A stretch of 7,573 bases of DNA from Alphaproteobacteria bacterium (lineage in GTDB: Bacteria > Pseudomonadota > Alphaproteobacteria > RF32 > CAG-239). The notes beneath the pieces are model-generated. The model was not told where the DNA came from and ran no database searches. It saw nothing but the letters and a program-made list of their open reading frames with translations. Both the position numbers and the translations under genes were made by a program. The stretch lies in contig JAGDBT010000122.1 in assembly GCA_017958895.1 (NCBI GenBank), positions 1-7,573 of the forward strand, given 5' to 3'. How positions within the stretch are numbered: position 1 is the first letter of the stretch; each line of letters begins with the position of its first letter. Below are positions 1 to 6,015 of the stretch, in pieces.

Positions 1-22
1 AGACAATGATTTAAATCCGTTA

Positions 23-55
23 GCTCGAAAAATGATTCATTTTGCTCGAAAAATG
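23..55. repeat. 12-bp direct repeat, two copies 21 bp apart
   Basis: GCTCGAAAAATG occurs at 23-34 and again at 44-55 with a 9-bp spacer. The second copy lies in the last codons of the minus-strand gene ending at 37; the first lies just beyond its stop. Read on the minus strand, CATTTT and AAAATG (positions 55-50 and 43-38) can pair around a 6-nt loop, followed shortly by a run of T. The pair could therefore be a weak terminator, a local duplication or a protein-binding repeat. Nothing beyond the repeat itself is certain. Confidence 0.5.
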
Positions 56-558
56 TTTTTTTGTTTTCTAAATTCCGTTATCCAATTTCGTATTGTTGTT
101 TCCGGTGTTGTGGTTCTGAAAGATGGTTTTAAATCATCAAATTCACCTTCATAGAGCCTATCCACTATATTATTAACAAACTCTTTAATTGTCTTGTAAT
201 CATTATTTTCGTCGTATTCTTGCAGTATAAATTCTTTAAATGAGTTATTCTTTTCACCTTTAGCTAGCCCACCTTTTGCATGTCTTTCTTTTTCCTGTTT
301 TTGCATTTTTAATGTTGTTTTTTCTTCAATTTCATCAACTTCTTGTATAGCGGCAACAGCTATGCATTTCTGTATTTCTCGCGCACTATTTGCTAAATCT
401 TCTACAAAATTCAGAATTTTCTTCATTTCTTGCGATATTTTGTAATTTAACGGCAAATAATTAAGGTCATTTTGTTTATAACGTTCGATATGCCAAATTA
501 ATGCTCGCTTTTCTTTTTCCGTTAAAATGTATCTGTCCCTATTTTCATCTAATTTCAT
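37..558 (-). CDS. Hypothetical protein, charged, AT-rich accessory gene
   Basis: This is a 173-residue protein that I do not recognise. It is soluble, with no signal peptide or membrane segment. The N-terminal part (about 10-60) is helical and charged. Residues about 70-100 are rich in Glu and Lys and probably form a coiled or extended helix, followed by a Gly/Lys patch (AKGGLAKGEKNN). The C-terminal part (about 115-170) ends with a Thr-rich segment (FRTTTPETTIRNWITEF) that could be a small helical DNA-binding or packing motif, but this is a guess. The start is well supported: AAAGGA at 567-572 lies 8 nt before the ATG. Base composition is more AT-rich than in the core genes (17 G+C of 60 at 121-180), which, with its place downstream of a tRNA, suggests acquired DNA. 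It is most likely a mobile-element or phage-type hypothetical protein. Confidence 0.75.
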   Translation of the reverse strand: MKLDENRDRYILTEKEKRALIWHIERYKQNDLNYLPLNYKISQEMKKILNFVEDLANSAREIQKCIAVAAIQEVDEIEEKTTLKMQKQEKERHAKGGLAKGEKNNSFKEFILQEYDENNDYKTIKEFVNNIVDRLYEGEFDDLKPSFRTTTPETTIRNWITEFRKQKNIFRAK

Positions 559-611
559 GCAGGCATTCCTTTATCAATTTTTTCATATGGTGTCTTATAT
601 TACATTTTATT

Positions 612-657
612 ACCTATATTTAGGTGTTAAAAAGATTAAACGCAATATAATGTTGCG
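612..657. promoter_or_regulatory. Two inverted repeats upstream of the 173-residue gene, possible operator/promoter region
   Basis: The intergenic stretch holds two short perfect inverted repeats. ACCTA-TATT-TAGGT lies at 612-625 and CGCAA-N7-TTGCG at 641-657. They sit about 55 and 85 bp upstream of the start codon at 558, where a promoter would be expected. Both are too short, and followed by no T-run, to be terminators. They could be regulator-binding sites. No confident -35/-10 pair for the gene could be picked, because the region is AT-rich and offers many weak matches. Confidence 0.3.
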
Positions 658-694
658 AGGTAAAAAAATAAGAATATCCCGCGACCGGAATTTT

Positions 695-731
695 AAAACA
701 AAAAAAGGAATGACAAGTATCATTCCTTTTT
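695..731 (-). terminator. Intrinsic terminator of the tRNA gene
   Basis: Positions 702-713 (AAAAAGGAATGA) and 720-731 form a perfect 12-bp inverted repeat around a 6-nt loop. Read on the minus strand, the hairpin is followed by a long T stretch continuing past position 701. It begins 3 bases after the encoded CCA end of the tRNA, so it is the expected transcription stop for that gene. The A/T-rich ends of the stem make it nearly symmetrical, but no plus-strand gene needs it. Confidence 0.85.
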
Positions 732-733
732 AC

Positions 734-810
734 TGGTGGGCGCTGCAAGACTCGAACTTGCGACCAGACCGTTATGAGCGGCCGGCTCTAACCAACTGAG
801 CTAAGCGCCC
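734..810 (-). tRNA. tRNA with anticodon CAU, probably tRNA-Ile2 (alternatively elongator Met)
   Basis: Read on the minus strand, this 77-nt sequence folds into a complete cloverleaf. The acceptor stem is GGGCGCT paired with AGCGCCC. The D arm has GCTC/GAGC, the anticodon stem GGCCG/CGGTC contains one G-T pair, and the T arm is GCAAG-TTCGAGT-CTTGC. Discriminator A and an encoded CCA complete it. The 7-nt anticodon loop CTCATAA gives anticodon CAU. It is not initiator tRNA: the acceptor stem begins with a G-C pair rather than a mismatch, and the anticodon stem lacks the three G-C pairs. Variable-loop bases TGGTC and the TTAGCTCAG start match the pattern of E. coli ileX, so a lysidine-modified isoleucine tRNA reading AUA is favoured over elongator Met. 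The sequence alone does not settle this. Confidence 0.93.
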
Positions 811-824
811 GACTTAACGGGCTT

Positions 825-853
825 ACCATATTGCAATAAACCCGCTTAGTCAA
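825..853 (-). promoter_or_regulatory. Sigma70-type promoter of the tRNA gene
   Basis: On the minus strand the -35 box TTGACT (848-853) and the -10 box TATGGT (825-830) are separated by exactly 17 bp. Transcription would start near 818, leaving about 8 nt of 5' leader for RNase P to remove. The CTTGAC form of the -35 box is usual in Alphaproteobacteria. The promoter starts only 13 bp after the stop of the upstream small membrane-protein gene, so the tRNA is probably transcribed independently. Confidence 0.65.
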
Positions 854-866
854 GAAAAATTTTAAA

Positions 867-1052
867 TTATTTTATCATGTATGCAAATAATGTGTAGCAA
901 GCTACTAATCCTACCACAATTTGCACCACCGGAACTACTCCCGGAGCAAATCCGAACAGAAACTTAACCAAATCAAATCCGAATGCGCCGATTAAACCCC
1001 AGTTTATGCTTCCCAATACGGTAATAAACAAAGCTATTCTTTTTAATGCCAT
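867..1052 (-). CDS. DUF378 (YuzA-like) small membrane protein
   Basis: This 61-residue protein resembles the DUF378/YuzA family, whose function is unknown. The N-terminal segment matches the family pattern well, with I-A-L-F near residue 6 and the signature GSINWGLIGAFGFDLV at about residues 14-29. Two hydrophobic segments (about 5-26 and 40-59) would span the inner membrane. The short loop between them contains Pro and Gly. The start is fixed by AAAAGGAG (1060-1067), 7 nt before the ATG. It is monocistronic here, divergent from pgpA across a 130-bp gap and separated from the tRNA by that gene's own promoter. The family assignment is from memory of the motif; no role can be inferred from the neighbours. 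Confidence 0.85.
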   Translation of the reverse strand: MALKRIALFITVLGSINWGLIGAFGFDLVKFLFGFAPGVVPVVQIVVGLVACYTLFAYMIK

Positions 1053-1067
1053 TTTATTTCTCCTTTT

Positions 1068-1170
1068 GTTAAATACAGAAAAAATTTATTACACAATTCT
1101 TAAGTTTGTGTAAAAACAGATAATAGCAATTGTCAATTTTTCCAACTTGCATTACCAATTAATTAAACAC
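1068..1170. promoter_or_regulatory. Divergent promoter region between the DUF378 gene and pgpA
   Basis: This AT-rich gap must carry the promoters of both divergent genes. On the minus strand a perfect TTGACA lies at 1131-1136, but only a weak -10 match is found 17-18 bp downstream. On the plus strand TTGTCA (1130-1135) overlaps it, and a GATAAT-like box lies at 1119-1124. The region's role is clear from gene orientation; the exact promoter elements are uncertain. Confidence 0.4.
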
Positions 1171-1177
1171 AAAGGAG
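1171..1177 (+). promoter_or_regulatory. Ribosome binding site that fixes the pgpA start
   Basis: AAAGGAG lies 5 nt before the ATG at 1183. The reading frame is open further upstream to a TTG at 1147, but that codon has no comparable site, and the extra 12 residues do not belong to the PgpA family. Translation from 1183 is therefore preferred. Confidence 0.85.
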
Positions 1178-1182
1178 TTACC

Positions 1183-1671
1183 ATGCAAAAGAAAACAGCC
1201 TTTTTAATTGCCACCTATTTGGGATTTGGTTTATCACCGAAAGCGCCGGGAACGGTCGGTTCCGCCGCCACATTACCTCTTGCCTTTATTCTGGCCTATT
1301 TTACCGGAACTTACGGCATTATCATCGCCGCCGTATTGCTTGCCGTTATCGGTATTTGGGCAACCGATGTAATTATTCGCAATCAAGAAGAAAAAGACCC
1401 CGGTAAAGTGGTAATTGACGAGGTGGTCGGACAGTTGTTGGCTTTCGTTTTTGTCGGTGATAATTTATATCATAATGCCGATTTGTGGTGGCTGTATTTA
1501 ATCGGTTTTGCCGCTTTTCGCTTTTTTGACATCAAAAAAATGGGGCCGGTAAAATGGTTTGACAGCCAAGTTAAAAATGCTTTCGGTGTAATGATGGATG
1601 ATGTTTGTGCCGGGTTGTTTGCCGCCGTTATTGTTTGGGGCGCCAAAACTTATGCTCTTGCTATGTTATAA
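1183..1671 (+). CDS. pgpA: Phosphatidylglycerophosphatase A
   Basis: PgpA removes phosphate from phosphatidylglycerophosphate to give phosphatidylglycerol, the last step of that branch of phospholipid synthesis, at the inner membrane. The 162-residue protein has the expected family length and motifs. These are the N-terminal SPKAPGTVGS (about 18-27), the acidic signature IDEVVGQ (about 78-84), FRFFDIKK (112-119) and the DDVCAG segment (139-144), which carries metal-binding acidic residues. Hydrophobic segments at about 28-60, 84-112 and 140-160 fit a multipass membrane protein. The start at 1183 is chosen on its AAAGGAG site. The 3' end overlaps the end of the convergent unknown gene by 6 bp, and its likely terminator lies in that overlap. 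It appears to stand alone rather than in an operon. Confidence 0.95.
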   Translation: MQKKTAFLIATYLGFGLSPKAPGTVGSAATLPLAFILAYFTGTYGIIIAAVLLAVIGIWATDVIIRNQEEKDPGKVVIDEVVGQLLAFVFVGDNLYHNADLWWLYLIGFAAFRFFDIKKMGPVKWFDSQVKNAFGVMMDDVCAGLFAAVIVWGAKTYALAML

Positions 1672-1690
1672 ATAACCATAGCCTCTTTTT
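1660..1690 (+). terminator. Intrinsic terminator of pgpA inside the convergent gene overlap
   Basis: GCTATGTTA (1660-1668) pairs with TAACCATAGC (1673-1682), giving 9 base pairs with one bulged C at 1676 and a 4-nt loop. The sequence CTCTTTTT follows on the plus strand up to 1690. The hairpin covers both stop codons. On the minus strand the same palindrome has no T-run after it, so it should act mainly in the pgpA direction. The stem is AT-rich and of moderate strength. Confidence 0.6.
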
Positions 1691-3147
1691 GCAAAGTTTT
1701 TTGAAACTGTTTGATTGTTACCGGATGTTTTTTCGTTTGCCTTGTTTTTCTCAAACATCTTAATCACTAATCTGCCCGTATCTATACCTGCCCGTCCATA
1801 ATCAAGCAAACGCACGGATCTTTCTTCAACCAGAGCCGAAAACATTTCTACATTATTTTCATCAAGTGCTTTCTGTAAATACCCTAAATACCGCATACAA
1901 GCATCCTGCACATTTGCCGGTTTACGGGCATAATGCGATGACAATTCGGTATGTTCGCCCCAAAAATCCAAATGAGCCGACATTGCTCGCCATATAATTG
2001 ACGCATACGCCGGATTATCAGCTTTTACGGCATAATCTAAAAGATTTTGTTTATTCTTATCAGTCAGAAACAATACATCTTCGTTCAAATCAGTAATATC
2101 ACTTTCAAACAATCTTCCTTCCAGCAATTTTTGTTTTACTCTGCCGAACGACAATCTCATACTTTGCCTTTGCTCATGAAAATCATCTAAAAATTCTTTG
2201 CCGTATTCTCTTATTAAATCCATATTTTCTCGTAAATCCGGACGATTTTGCAGGGCTTTGTCTTCTACCTGTCGCAAATTTTCTATGTAATAATCGCCTC
2301 TGATAGCTTCTCTTAAAATTTCACAAAAGATTTCTTCTTCTTTTCGGGCACCGAGAGTTTTTTTGCTTTTATCTACCCAATAACCACCGCTGTGCTCCGA
2401 CTCTGCTCCTTCGGAAAGCCTACCGACAATCAAAGCATGTTCGGTATCTGAAATTTCTGCCATTATCACATCATCATCCGTGAATTGTTCGCGAATAATA
2501 TATTGCGGAAAAGTGTCTGTCTGATATTCAGAAGGTTTATTACGTTCATCTGAGTGAGTTATGCGATAAATATTACAAGATTTCTCCTCACTATTACCCA
2601 AATTATCGCTCGGATCATTATGATGTGCTACAATCAATTGTCGATGAATATCTTTAATCTCGGTTTCGGAATAACCTATTTCCGCCATCAATTCATCTAT
2701 TCTTCTGTCTGTTTCATGGGATATATAACTACCGTAACAATGTGTAAACAGCACCACATTTCGCATATTTTCACAAGCCTCTTCACGCGATAATCTTTGC
2801 AAATTTCCCGAGTTGTCACTTTTCGCAATCAAAGGCACAAAAAAACGCGAAAATACCTCTTCGGCACACAAAGCAGCCGAAGCCGCCGTACGGTCACTGT
2901 TCGGATAATAAAAACCGCATATTTCACAATTATCTTTCACCGGTCCGAGAATTTTCTCCACCGTTTTGCACATGCCGTTTGCCGCCAAGGAATTGTCAGC
3001 TCCGCTCCCGGAAAGTACCAAAACTTTTTTAGGTTTACCGAGCAACGAATAATCGGCAGGCAATTCTTCCCAATGTCTGCTGTTATTATAGCTTCTCTTA
3101 CCGACCGCCAATTGATTATTCCAAATCATTAACCGTGCATCATCCAT
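1666..3147 (-). CDS. Unknown protein, putative alpha/beta-hydrolase-like domain plus helical/ankyrin-like C-terminus
   Basis: This 493-residue protein is not recognised. The N-terminal half shows an alternating strand/helix pattern: KKVLVLSGSGA (40-50), then FFVPLIA (102-108), NVVLFTHCYGS (130-140) and QLIVAHHNDPS (170-180). The third has the shape of an alpha/beta-hydrolase nucleophile elbow, with Cys137 where Ser is usual, and His175/176 lie at the end of the next strand. Residues about 265-345 are charged and helical. Residues about 350-465 contain two ankyrin-like helical stretches (NLLDYAVKADNP and NNVEMFSALVEE). No signal peptide or membrane segment is seen. The ATG at 3147 is preferred over a GTG at 3174, because AAAAAGGA lies 8 nt before it and the GTG falls in the predicted -10 box. 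It follows mltG by 70 bp, in the place where Alphaproteobacteria often carry a yicC-type gene. The hydrolase idea is inference. Confidence 0.8.
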   Translation of the reverse strand: MDDARLMIWNNQLAVGKRSYNNSRHWEELPADYSLLGKPKKVLVLSGSGADNSLAANGMCKTVEKILGPVKDNCEICGFYYPNSDRTAASAALCAEEVFSRFFVPLIAKSDNSGNLQRLSREEACENMRNVVLFTHCYGSYISHETDRRIDELMAEIGYSETEIKDIHRQLIVAHHNDPSDNLGNSEEKSCNIYRITHSDERNKPSEYQTDTFPQYIIREQFTDDDVIMAEISDTEHALIVGRLSEGAESEHSGGYWVDKSKKTLGARKEEEIFCEILREAIRGDYYIENLRQVEDKALQNRPDLRENMDLIREYGKEFLDDFHEQRQSMRLSFGRVKQKLLEGRLFESDITDLNEDVLFLTDKNKQNLLDYAVKADNPAYASIIWRAMSAHLDFWGEHTELSSHYARKPANVQDACMRYLGYLQKALDENNVEMFSALVEERSVRLLDYGRAGIDTGRLVIKMFEKNKANEKTSGNNQTVSKNFAKRGYGYL

Positions 3148-3155
3148 ATGCTGTA

Positions 3156-3163
3156 TCCTTTTT
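3156..3163 (-). promoter_or_regulatory. Ribosome binding site that fixes the start of the 493-residue protein
   Basis: On the minus strand AAAAAGGA (3163 to 3156) precedes the ATG at 3147 by 8 nt. The longer reading from GTG at 3174 has no purine-rich site upstream. This supports the shorter protein. Confidence 0.7.
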
Positions 3164-3172
3164 GTGGCACGC

Positions 3173-3201
3173 ACTTTAACACATTATCACTTGTTTGACA
3201 A
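3173..3201 (-). promoter_or_regulatory. Possible promoter of the 493-residue gene
   Basis: On the minus strand TTGTCA (3196-3201) is followed after exactly 17 bp by TAAAGT (3173-3178), a 4-of-6 match to the -10 consensus. Transcription would start near 3166, giving a leader of about 19 nt that holds the ribosome binding site. It lies between the mltG stop and the gene, so the gene could be expressed separately from the fabF-mltG transcript. Readthrough from mltG is equally possible, because no terminator is seen in the gap. Confidence 0.4.
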
Positions 3202-3217
3202 GATATTACCCGAAAAA

Positions 3218-4174
3218 TTATTTATTTACCGCTCGCCAGTGCTTTACATTGCGGTTATGTTCTTCTAAGGTGCGAGCAAAATTGTGTCCGCCGTTTCCCG
3301 AGGCTACAAAATAAAGATAAGGTGTTTTATCCGGATGCGCCACAGCCATAATTGCCGCTTTTCCCGGATTGCAAATCGGTGCAGGAGGCAGTCCTTCGTA
3401 TTTATACGTGTTATACGGGCTGTCCGTTTCCAAATCCTTAAAAGTCAGATTACGTTTTAAATCGGTCTTTCCCATGGTCAAAGCATAAATAACCGTCGGA
3501 TCGGTTTGCAATAACATACCCTTTCTCAAACGATTAATAAAAACCGAAGCAACCATAGGACGTTCCGTTGCAATTCCGGTTTCTTTTTCCACTATTGAGG
3601 CCAACACCAACATTTCTTCCTTTGAATTCAGAGGTAATCCGGCATCACGTTCATCCCAAGCTTTTTGCAAGACCTTGGCCATTGCCTCTGTGGCCTGCTT
3701 CACAATATGTCGGCGATTTTCTTCGCGCGAATAGGTATATGTTTCCGGCAAAAACGTTCCCTCGGCAATTTCGCCGAAATCGCCTTTCATATACTCATCA
3801 TCTGCTAAAATATCCGCAATTTCACGCGAAGTCAGCCCTTCGGCAAAAGTAATTTTTCGCAAATAAGTTTTTCCCGAAGTCAATAAATTTGCCAGTTGCG
3901 CTAAAGAAATGTCATCTTTAACCGAATACTCCCCGGCCTTAATCTTTGGATATATTTTATTGATTTTGGAATATAAGATGAAATGCCATTTTTCTTTTAT
4001 CAGATTATTCTCGACCAGAATTTCCGCTATTTTATTCGGCGAAGCACCGCTTTTGATTAAGATGATTTTTTCGCCCTCAACACGAATCGGTTCGTTAATG
4101 ATTTTCTGGGCTTGAGAATAAACAAAAACCGCCGCTATTCCGCACAACAGCCAGAATAACAGCAGTTTTTTCAT
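3218..4174 (-). CDS. mltG: Endolytic murein transglycosylase MltG (YceG-like)
   Basis: MltG is an inner-membrane lytic transglycosylase that cuts nascent glycan strands and is thought to set their length. The 318-residue protein is complete. A short cytoplasmic start and one membrane anchor (about 4-20) are followed by a LysM-like region (about 30-100). The YceG catalytic domain then contains LASIVEKETG (191-200), with the Glu pair 196/198 including the catalytic acid. Further family motifs are VASVFINRLRKGMLLQTDPTVIYAL (in segments around 208-232), YEGLPPAPICNPG and YFVASGNGGHNFA near the end. It follows fabF by only 12 nt; AGGAGAGA at 4178-4185 is its ribosome binding site and touches the fabF stop, which suggests coupled expression. 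The acpP-fabF-mltG order is typical of Alphaproteobacteria. Nothing is missing compared with the family. Confidence 0.96.
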   Translation of the reverse strand: MKKLLLFWLLCGIAAVFVYSQAQKIINEPIRVEGEKIILIKSGASPNKIAEILVENNLIKEKWHFILYSKINKIYPKIKAGEYSVKDDISLAQLANLLTSGKTYLRKITFAEGLTSREIADILADDEYMKGDFGEIAEGTFLPETYTYSREENRRHIVKQATEAMAKVLQKAWDERDAGLPLNSKEEMLVLASIVEKETGIATERPMVASVFINRLRKGMLLQTDPTVIYALTMGKTDLKRNLTFKDLETDSPYNTYKYEGLPPAPICNPGKAAIMAVAHPDKTPYLYFVASGNGGHNFARTLEEHNRNVKHWRAVNK

Positions 4175-4186
4175 TTTTCTCTCCTG

Positions 4187-5461
4187 TTATATTTTCTTAA
4201 AGATAATGGAGGAGTTTGTTCCACCGAACCCGAAAGAGTTTGACATAGCCGCTTTTATTGTTCGCTTTTTAGCTTTCAACGGCACCAAATCCATACCTAT
4301 TACTTCATCATCCGGATCTTCCAAATTCAAGGTCGGAGGACAGGTTTGAGTTTCAATAGCTTTCAGTGTAAACACCGCTTCAACCGCACCGGCGGCACCC
4401 AACAAATGCCCGATAGACGATTTTGTTGATGACATAGACATACAATCCAGTTTATCACCGAACAATCTCTTAACAGCCATTGCTTCGCCTATATCGCCGA
4501 GCGGAGTTGATGTTCCGTGTGCATTAACATAGTTGATATCAGAAATATCAACACCGTTTTCTTTAGCGTGGTCAGCCGCCATTTTCATGGCTCTGTAAGC
4601 TCCGTCACCGTCCGGACAAGGAGCGGTCATATGATGCGCATCACCGCTCATGCCATAACCTACCACTTCTGCATAAATTTTCGCTCCTCTGGCCTTGGCG
4701 TGTTCATATTCTTCCAAAACTACGGCTCCGGCACCCTCGCCCATCACAAATCCGCTACGTCTTTTATCCCACGGACGTGAAGCTTTTTCCGGTTCATCGT
4801 TAAAATCACTCGTAATGGCATGCATACGTGAAAAACCCGCCAAACCTAATACATTAACGGCTGATTCCGCACCGCCTGCCACCATAACATCGGCATCACC
4901 CATGGCAATAATGCGGGAAGCATCGCCGATAGCGTGAGTTCCGGTCGAACAAGCCGTAACGCAAGCATGATTAGGACCGCGCAGACCATGTTCAATTGAA
5001 GTCAAACCCGAAATAAGATTTATTAAACAGGAAGGAATGAAAAACGGTAAAATACGTCTGATACCCGTTTCATAAAAGGAAATGGTACTTTCGTATATCT
5101 TGTTTAAGCCCCCGATACCCGAACCGATCATCACACCGGCCCGGCATTGTTCTTCATAGCTCAAATCTTTCGGCTCATAATCGGCATCTTTAAGCGCATC
5201 ATTGGCTGCCGCCATTCCGTACAAAATAAAACGGTCAACTTTTTTCTGATCTTTCGGAATAATTACCGTATCAGGATTAAATTCATGTTCACCTTCGCCA
5301 AACGGCACTTGTCCGGCAATCGTTACCGGAATATCCTTCAAATCAATATCCTTAATTGTGCGAATTCCCGATTTTCCGGCAAGCAAACATTCCCAGTTAT
5401 AGTCAACTCCGCGACCAAAAGGTGACACAACACCCAGTCCGGTTACTACCACTCTTCTCAT
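4187..5461 (-). CDS. fabF: 3-oxoacyl-[acyl-carrier-protein] synthase II (KAS II)
   Basis: FabF condenses malonyl-ACP with acyl-ACP in the elongation cycle of fatty-acid synthesis in the cytoplasm, and in many bacteria controls temperature-dependent unsaturation. The 424-residue protein is full length. The active-site cysteine is Cys171 (VTACSTG), and the two catalytic histidines are His315 (NAHGTSTP) and His352 (SIGHLLGAAG), with Lys347 before the latter. The C-terminal gate FGFGGTN is present near the end. It begins with MRRVVVTGLGVVSP, as usual for the family. AAGGAAGG (5469-5476) lies 7 nt before the ATG. It lies 80 bp after acpP with a hairpin between them, and 12 nt before mltG. Residues and spacing are intact, so it should be active. 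FabB is the alternative, but the sequence and acpP context favour FabF. Confidence 0.97.
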   Translation of the reverse strand: MRRVVVTGLGVVSPFGRGVDYNWECLLAGKSGIRTIKDIDLKDIPVTIAGQVPFGEGEHEFNPDTVIIPKDQKKVDRFILYGMAAANDALKDADYEPKDLSYEEQCRAGVMIGSGIGGLNKIYESTISFYETGIRRILPFFIPSCLINLISGLTSIEHGLRGPNHACVTACSTGTHAIGDASRIIAMGDADVMVAGGAESAVNVLGLAGFSRMHAITSDFNDEPEKASRPWDKRRSGFVMGEGAGAVVLEEYEHAKARGAKIYAEVVGYGMSGDAHHMTAPCPDGDGAYRAMKMAADHAKENGVDISDINYVNAHGTSTPLGDIGEAMAVKRLFGDKLDCMSMSSTKSSIGHLLGAAGAVEAVFTLKAIETQTCPPTLNLEDPDDEVIGMDLVPLKAKKRTIKAAMSNSFGFGGTNSSIIFKKI

Positions 5462-5483
5462 GTCAAAACCTTCCTTACAGTTA

Positions 5484-5520
5484 TTAAAAAAACTCGCTTT
5501 TGCATTACCTGAGCGAGTTT
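5484..5520 (-). terminator. Intrinsic terminator or attenuator between acpP and fabF
   Basis: On the minus strand AAACTCGC (5520-5513) pairs perfectly with GCGAGTTT (5497-5490) around a 15-nt loop, and the T-run continues to 5486. It begins 21 bp after the acpP stop. As fabF has the same direction and no clear promoter of its own in the remaining gap, it probably ends most acpP transcripts and lets a fraction read into fabF-mltG. This would fit the need for far more carrier protein than synthase. Confidence 0.75.
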
Positions 5521-5541
5521 AATTAAATAAAGCCTTACGAC

Positions 5542-5778
5542 TTACGCATTCTTAGAAAGATAGTCTATAGCGTCTTTTACAGTCAAAATCTTTTCAGCGG
5601 CCTTATCAGGAATCTCGCAACCGAATTCTTCCTCAAAAGCCATAACCAATTCAACTGTATCCAAGCTGTCTGCGCCCAAATCGTCAATAAAGCTGGCAGT
5701 TTCAACAACTTTTGCCTCATCAACACCTAAGTGTTTAGCGACAATCTTTTTAACGCGTTCTGCGGTATCTTCAGTCAT
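5542..5778 (-). CDS. acpP: Acyl carrier protein
   Basis: AcpP carries the growing acyl chain on a 4'-phosphopantetheine arm through fatty-acid synthesis, and donates acyl groups to phospholipid and lipid A pathways in the cytoplasm. The 78-residue protein is complete, acidic and helical. The phosphopantetheine attachment site is Ser38 in GADSLDTVELVMAFEEEF, an almost invariant segment. The rest (ERVKKIVAKHLGV at the start, IPDKAAEKILTVKDAIDY near the end) matches bacterial AcpP throughout. A TGAGG-type site upstream of the ATG at 5778 supports the start. It is the first gene of the acpP-fabF-mltG set, divergent from mtaB, with a terminator-like hairpin after it. Confidence 0.98.
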   Translation of the reverse strand: MTEDTAERVKKIVAKHLGVDEAKVVETASFIDDLGADSLDTVELVMAFEEEFGCEIPDKAAEKILTVKDAIDYLSKNA

Positions 5779-5837
5779 TATAAATTAACCTCATAAAATT
5801 AAAACAAATTTCTCAGACGAAATCGCCTGTTGTCTCT

Positions 5838-5866
5838 ACTTAGCATAAAAATATTGATTTTGACAA
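5838..5866 (-). promoter_or_regulatory. Possible acpP promoter
   Basis: On the minus strand CTTGTCAAA, with -35 box TTGTCA at 5861-5866, is followed after 17 bp by CTAAGT (5838-5843), a weak -10 match. The same CTTGTCAAA with 17-bp spacing is seen before the 493-residue gene. This would give a leader of about 50 nt. The -35 box is good and the -10 box poor, so the exact element is uncertain. The 285-bp gap between acpP and mtaB holds nothing else I can identify besides the mtaB promoter. Confidence 0.4.
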
Positions 5867-6015
5867 GCATTATTTTCAACCCTGCTGCAATATTTTAAAA
5901 AAAAATGTTATTACAATAAGTTACCCCATTGAGTTTCGGTGTATAAAATTATATTCGGTACTGAAAATGCTGTTTTTCTAACCGATATTTCTCTGTCGGA
6001 ATAATAAAAAATGTG

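Noticed and set aside
527..799. Plus-strand open frame across the intergenic region and tRNA
   Set aside because: It runs through a complete tRNA and its terminator on the other strand, and the product has no recognisable feature.
2554..3132. Plus-strand open frames opposite the 493-residue gene
   Set aside because: They are antisense to a longer gene with a proper start; the predicted products look like random translations.
3172..3174. GTG as the start of the 493-residue protein
   Set aside because: It has no ribosome binding site and falls in the predicted -10 box, while the ATG at 3147 has AAAAAGGA 8 nt upstream.
3190..3202. CTTGT-TTG-ACAAG hairpin between mltG and the next gene as a terminator
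   Set aside because: The stem is only 5 bp with a 3-nt loop and no T-run follows; it is better explained as part of a -35 region.
4517..5425. Plus-strand open frames opposite fabF
   Set aside because: They lie antisense to a fully conserved fabF and show no family motif or ribosome binding site.
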